Positions 5,642-7,487 of a DNA stretch of 7,487 nucleotides are shown piece by piece. The position numbers were made by a program, and so were the translations under genes. Source of the stretch: Elusimicrobiota bacterium (GTDB taxonomy: Bacteria > Elusimicrobiota > Elusimicrobia > UBA1565 > UBA9628). The stretch's first letter is position 1; the number at the start of each line of letters is the position of its first letter. The stretch is taken from contig JAHFCD010000103.1 of the NCBI GenBank assembly GCA_023249695.1, positions 1 through 7,487 on the forward strand, written 5' to 3'. The notes below the pieces were generated by a model. That model had not been told where the DNA came from. It saw only the letters and a list, made by a program, of their open reading frames with translations, and made no database searches.

Positions 5642-6637
5642 GTGACGATTTCCGCCCCCCGTTTCCAGCCCGAACGCTCCGACCAGGACAAGCGCCCCAC
5701 GCGCTGCCCGGCCTGCGGCTTCGACGGTCCCGAAGGCTCCTCCCCGTCCAACGAGGCGGGGTTCGAGCTTCTCACGTGCCCGGACTGCGGCTTCGGCCGC
5801 ACCTGGCCCCCCGTCTCGAGCGACGAGATCGGACAGTGGTATCCCGAGCAGTACTACGGGAAGGAAAACGTCCGCTTCAATCCTCTCTTCGAATCCATGG
5901 TGCGCTGGTTCCGCAAGCGGCGCGCCGCCGTGCTCTACAACCGCGTCCCTCGCGGCCCGGTGCTCGACGTCGGCTGCGGGCGCGGCATGATGCTCTCCTA
6001 CATGCGCGCGCTCGGCTATGAAGCCCACGGCCTCGAATTGAGTGAAACCGCGGCCCATCACGCCCGCCACGTTCTCAAGCTCGACGTGGCCACCGGGGAC
6101 TTCCTTACCTCGCCTCACGAGAAGAACCGCTACAACGCGGTGATCTTCTGCCACACGCTCGAGCACTTCGCCAATCCCGTCGCCTCGATCGCGCGCGCCT
6201 ACGAGCTGCTCAAGCCCGGCGGCGTCCTCTGGATCGCCGTTCCCAACTACGGCAGCTGGCAGGCCCGCCTGTTCGGCCGCTATTGGTTTCACGTGGACGC
6301 TCCGCGCCACTACTTTCACTTCACGATCAAATCCCTCGACGCGATCCTCGCGCGCCACCGCTTCCGCGTCGTCCAGCTCGACCATTACAGCTTCGAGCAG
6401 AACCCGTACGGCCTGCTTCAATCCCTCTTCAACGCCGCGGGCTTCCGGTTCAACCTTCTCTACTCCCTGCTCAAGAACTCGACGGCGCGCACCGACACGG
6501 CCCTGCGCTACCCGTTCCAGGCCGCCGCCCACGTCCTCCTGCTCCCTCTCCTCGTCCCCGTCGTCATCGTCGCGACCGTCCTCGAAACCCTCCTCAAGTC
6601 GGGCGGGACCTTCGAGATGTACGCGTTCAAGGAATGA
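5642..6637 (+). CDS. Class I SAM-dependent methyltransferase with N-terminal zinc ribbon
   Basis: The 331-residue protein begins with a probable zinc ribbon: CPACG (Cys22, Cys25) and CPDCG (Cys46, Cys49), spaced 20 residues apart. A Rossmann methyltransferase domain follows, with motif I VLDVGCGRGMML (107-118), the acidic residue after strand 2 (GLELSE, Glu132), FCHTLEHFANP (169-179) near motif II/post-II, and LLKPGGVLWIAVPNYGSW (189-206). WFHVDAPRHYFHFT (215-228) is typical of this branch, often found in cell-surface glycan loci. The C-terminal end has a hydrophobic stretch (about 294-317) that could be a membrane anchor. The substrate is unknown. GTG 5642 is the first start after the perfect TATAAT and the frame's natural beginning. 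It overlaps the next gene by ATGA, so the two are probably co-translated and may act on the same glycan or lipid-linked substrate. Confidence 0.9.
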   Translation: MTISAPRFQPERSDQDKRPTRCPACGFDGPEGSSPSNEAGFELLTCPDCGFGRTWPPVSSDEIGQWYPEQYYGKENVRFNPLFESMVRWFRKRRAAVLYNRVPRGPVLDVGCGRGMMLSYMRALGYEAHGLELSETAAHHARHVLKLDVATGDFLTSPHEKNRYNAVIFCHTLEHFANPVASIARAYELLKPGGVLWIAVPNYGSWQARLFGRYWFHVDAPRHYFHFTIKSLDAILARHRFRVVQLDHYSFEQNPYGLLQSLFNAAGFRFNLLYSLLKNSTARTDTALRYPFQAAAHVLLLPLLVPVVIVATVLETLLKSGGTFEMYAFKE

Positions 6638-7487
6638 TCCGGGCCCTCCTCGAACGGCGCGGCCTGTGCCTGGCGCTCGTCGCCCTCCTTTCCCTTCTGG
6701 TCCACGCGAAAGGCCTCGCCGCCCCGCTTCTCGATTACCACTACCACCGCCAGGTCAACACCGCCTCGATCGCGCGCGGCTACTGGCGCGACGCGCGCCC
6801 GATCGCGGAGCCGCGCATCGACTGGGACGGCGCCTCCGACCGGCTCGCCGCAACGGAGCTGCCGATCTACATGTGGGCGTACGGCAAACTGTGGCCGGTC
6901 GCCGGGCTCGGCGAAAAATGGGGCCGTCTCATCTCCGTCGCGGCCTCCCTCCTCACCGCGCTGCTCCTCTTCGTCCTGTTCGAGAAGGAATTCGGCCGCG
7001 AAGCGGCCTTCTGGGGGGCGTCGCTCTTTTCGTTCCTCCCGGTCGAGGTCTATTTCGGCCGCACCGTCCAGCCCGAGGCCACCGCGCTCCTCGCGCTGAT
7101 CGGCGGGCTCGTCCTCTGGAGCCGCTCGCTCGAGAAGGACCGCCCCTGGCTGCCCTGGGCGGGCGCGGCCTTCTGCGCGTTCATCGCGGTCGGACTCAAG
7201 CTGCCCTACGCCCATCTCCTCATCGCGCTCGCCGGCCTGACCTGGCGCCGGCTCGGACGCCGGGCCTTCACCGACTGGCGCATGCACGCCGCCGGCCTCC
7301 TGTCCATGGGCGCCGTGATCGCCTGGTACCTGCGCGTGCGCGACGGCGTGTACGTCGTGCCGACGCACTCGGGCGATTACGCCAACCTCCTCGCCTACTC
7401 GCGCCTGCTTTACTATATCCAGTTCCAGACCTTCTCGCGCATTCCCGAGGTGGTCATGACCTACGCCGGCCTCGCGTGCTTCGCCGT
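6634..7487 (+). CDS. GT-C (GT39/ArnT-like) membrane glycosyltransferase, N-terminal part (runs off right edge)
   Basis: An open frame of 284 codons starts at ATG 6634, inside the methyltransferase stop (ATGA overlap), and continues past the window end. It reads as a polytopic GT-C enzyme that uses a polyprenyl-phosphate sugar donor on the periplasmic side of the inner membrane. A first membrane helix lies at about 10-30. The first periplasmic loop contains LLDYHYHRQVNTASIARGYW (32-51), with the family's acidic residue (Asp34) and Arg39-Gln40. ATELPIYMWAYGKLW (73-87), with Glu75, fits the second conserved loop motif. Further helices lie at about 98-115, 122-140, 147-162, 174-188 and 217-231. 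YFGRTVQPEA (140-149) after the third helix is also usual in such proteins. The acceptor is unknown: lipid A, a protein or a surface glycan are all possible. The strand is supported by the hydrophobicity pattern and motifs. Confidence 0.85.
   Translation, partial: MIRALLERRGLCLALVALLSLLVHAKGLAAPLLDYHYHRQVNTASIARGYWRDARPIAEPRIDWDGASDRLAATELPIYMWAYGKLWPVAGLGEKWGRLISVAASLLTALLLFVLFEKEFGREAAFWGASLFSFLPVEVYFGRTVQPEATALLALIGGLVLWSRSLEKDRPWLPWAGAAFCAFIAVGLKLPYAHLLIALAGLTWRRLGRRAFTDWRMHAAGLLSMGAVIAWYLRVRDGVYVVPTHSGDYANLLAYSRLLYYIQFQTFSRIPEVVMTYAGLACFA

Noticed and set aside
6508..7368. Open frame on the minus strand opposite the GT-C glycosyltransferase.
   Set aside because: It is rich in Glu/Arg/Gly with no recognisable motif. 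The plus-strand frame shows membrane helices, conserved GT-C motifs and an ATGA coupling, which explains the region fully.

Overview
The window is a GC-rich (by eye about two-thirds G+C), gene-dense piece of a chromosome from a diderm (Gram-negative) bacterium. The envelope type follows from an LptF/LptG pair (LPS export), a TonB-dependent outer-membrane receptor and a secreted HtrA protease. The phylum cannot be fixed from sequence alone. A high-GC lineage such as Elusimicrobiota or a deltaproteobacterial group would fit, but this is a guess. I see no mobile element, CRISPR array, tRNA or rRNA, and no stretch over 300 bases without a gene.

Layout. Positions 1-810 (minus) hold the N-terminal part of a TonB-dependent receptor that runs off the left edge. 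A 96-base gap with two short dyads follows. Positions 907-3059 (minus) are an lptF-lptG operon with a 4-base GTGA stop/start overlap. Positions 3148-4556 (plus) encode an M20-family metallopeptidase (dipeptidase type), interrupted near 4230 by an apparent one-base loss that splits it into two frames. Positions 4583-5614 (minus) encode an HtrA/Deg serine protease with one PDZ domain, convergent with the peptidase. Positions 5642-6637 (plus) encode a zinc-ribbon SAM-dependent methyltransferase. It overlaps by ATGA the start of a GT-C membrane glycosyltransferase (6634 onward) that runs off the right edge.

How the genes fit together. Most of the window serves the cell envelope: LPS transport (LptFG), outer-membrane uptake (receptor), periplasmic quality control (HtrA), and a probable glycan or lipid modification pair (methyltransferase plus GT-C enzyme). 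The M20 peptidase is the likely cytoplasmic exception.

The most interesting non-coding signal is promoter placement. Four transcription-unit starts (lptF, M20 peptidase, htrA, methyltransferase) each have a good -10-like hexamer ending only 7-8 bases before the start codon, which predicts leaderless mRNAs. The htrA and methyltransferase starts are only 27 bases apart and appear to share one back-to-back AT-rich promoter core. Nothing here clearly amounts to an undescribed multi-gene system.
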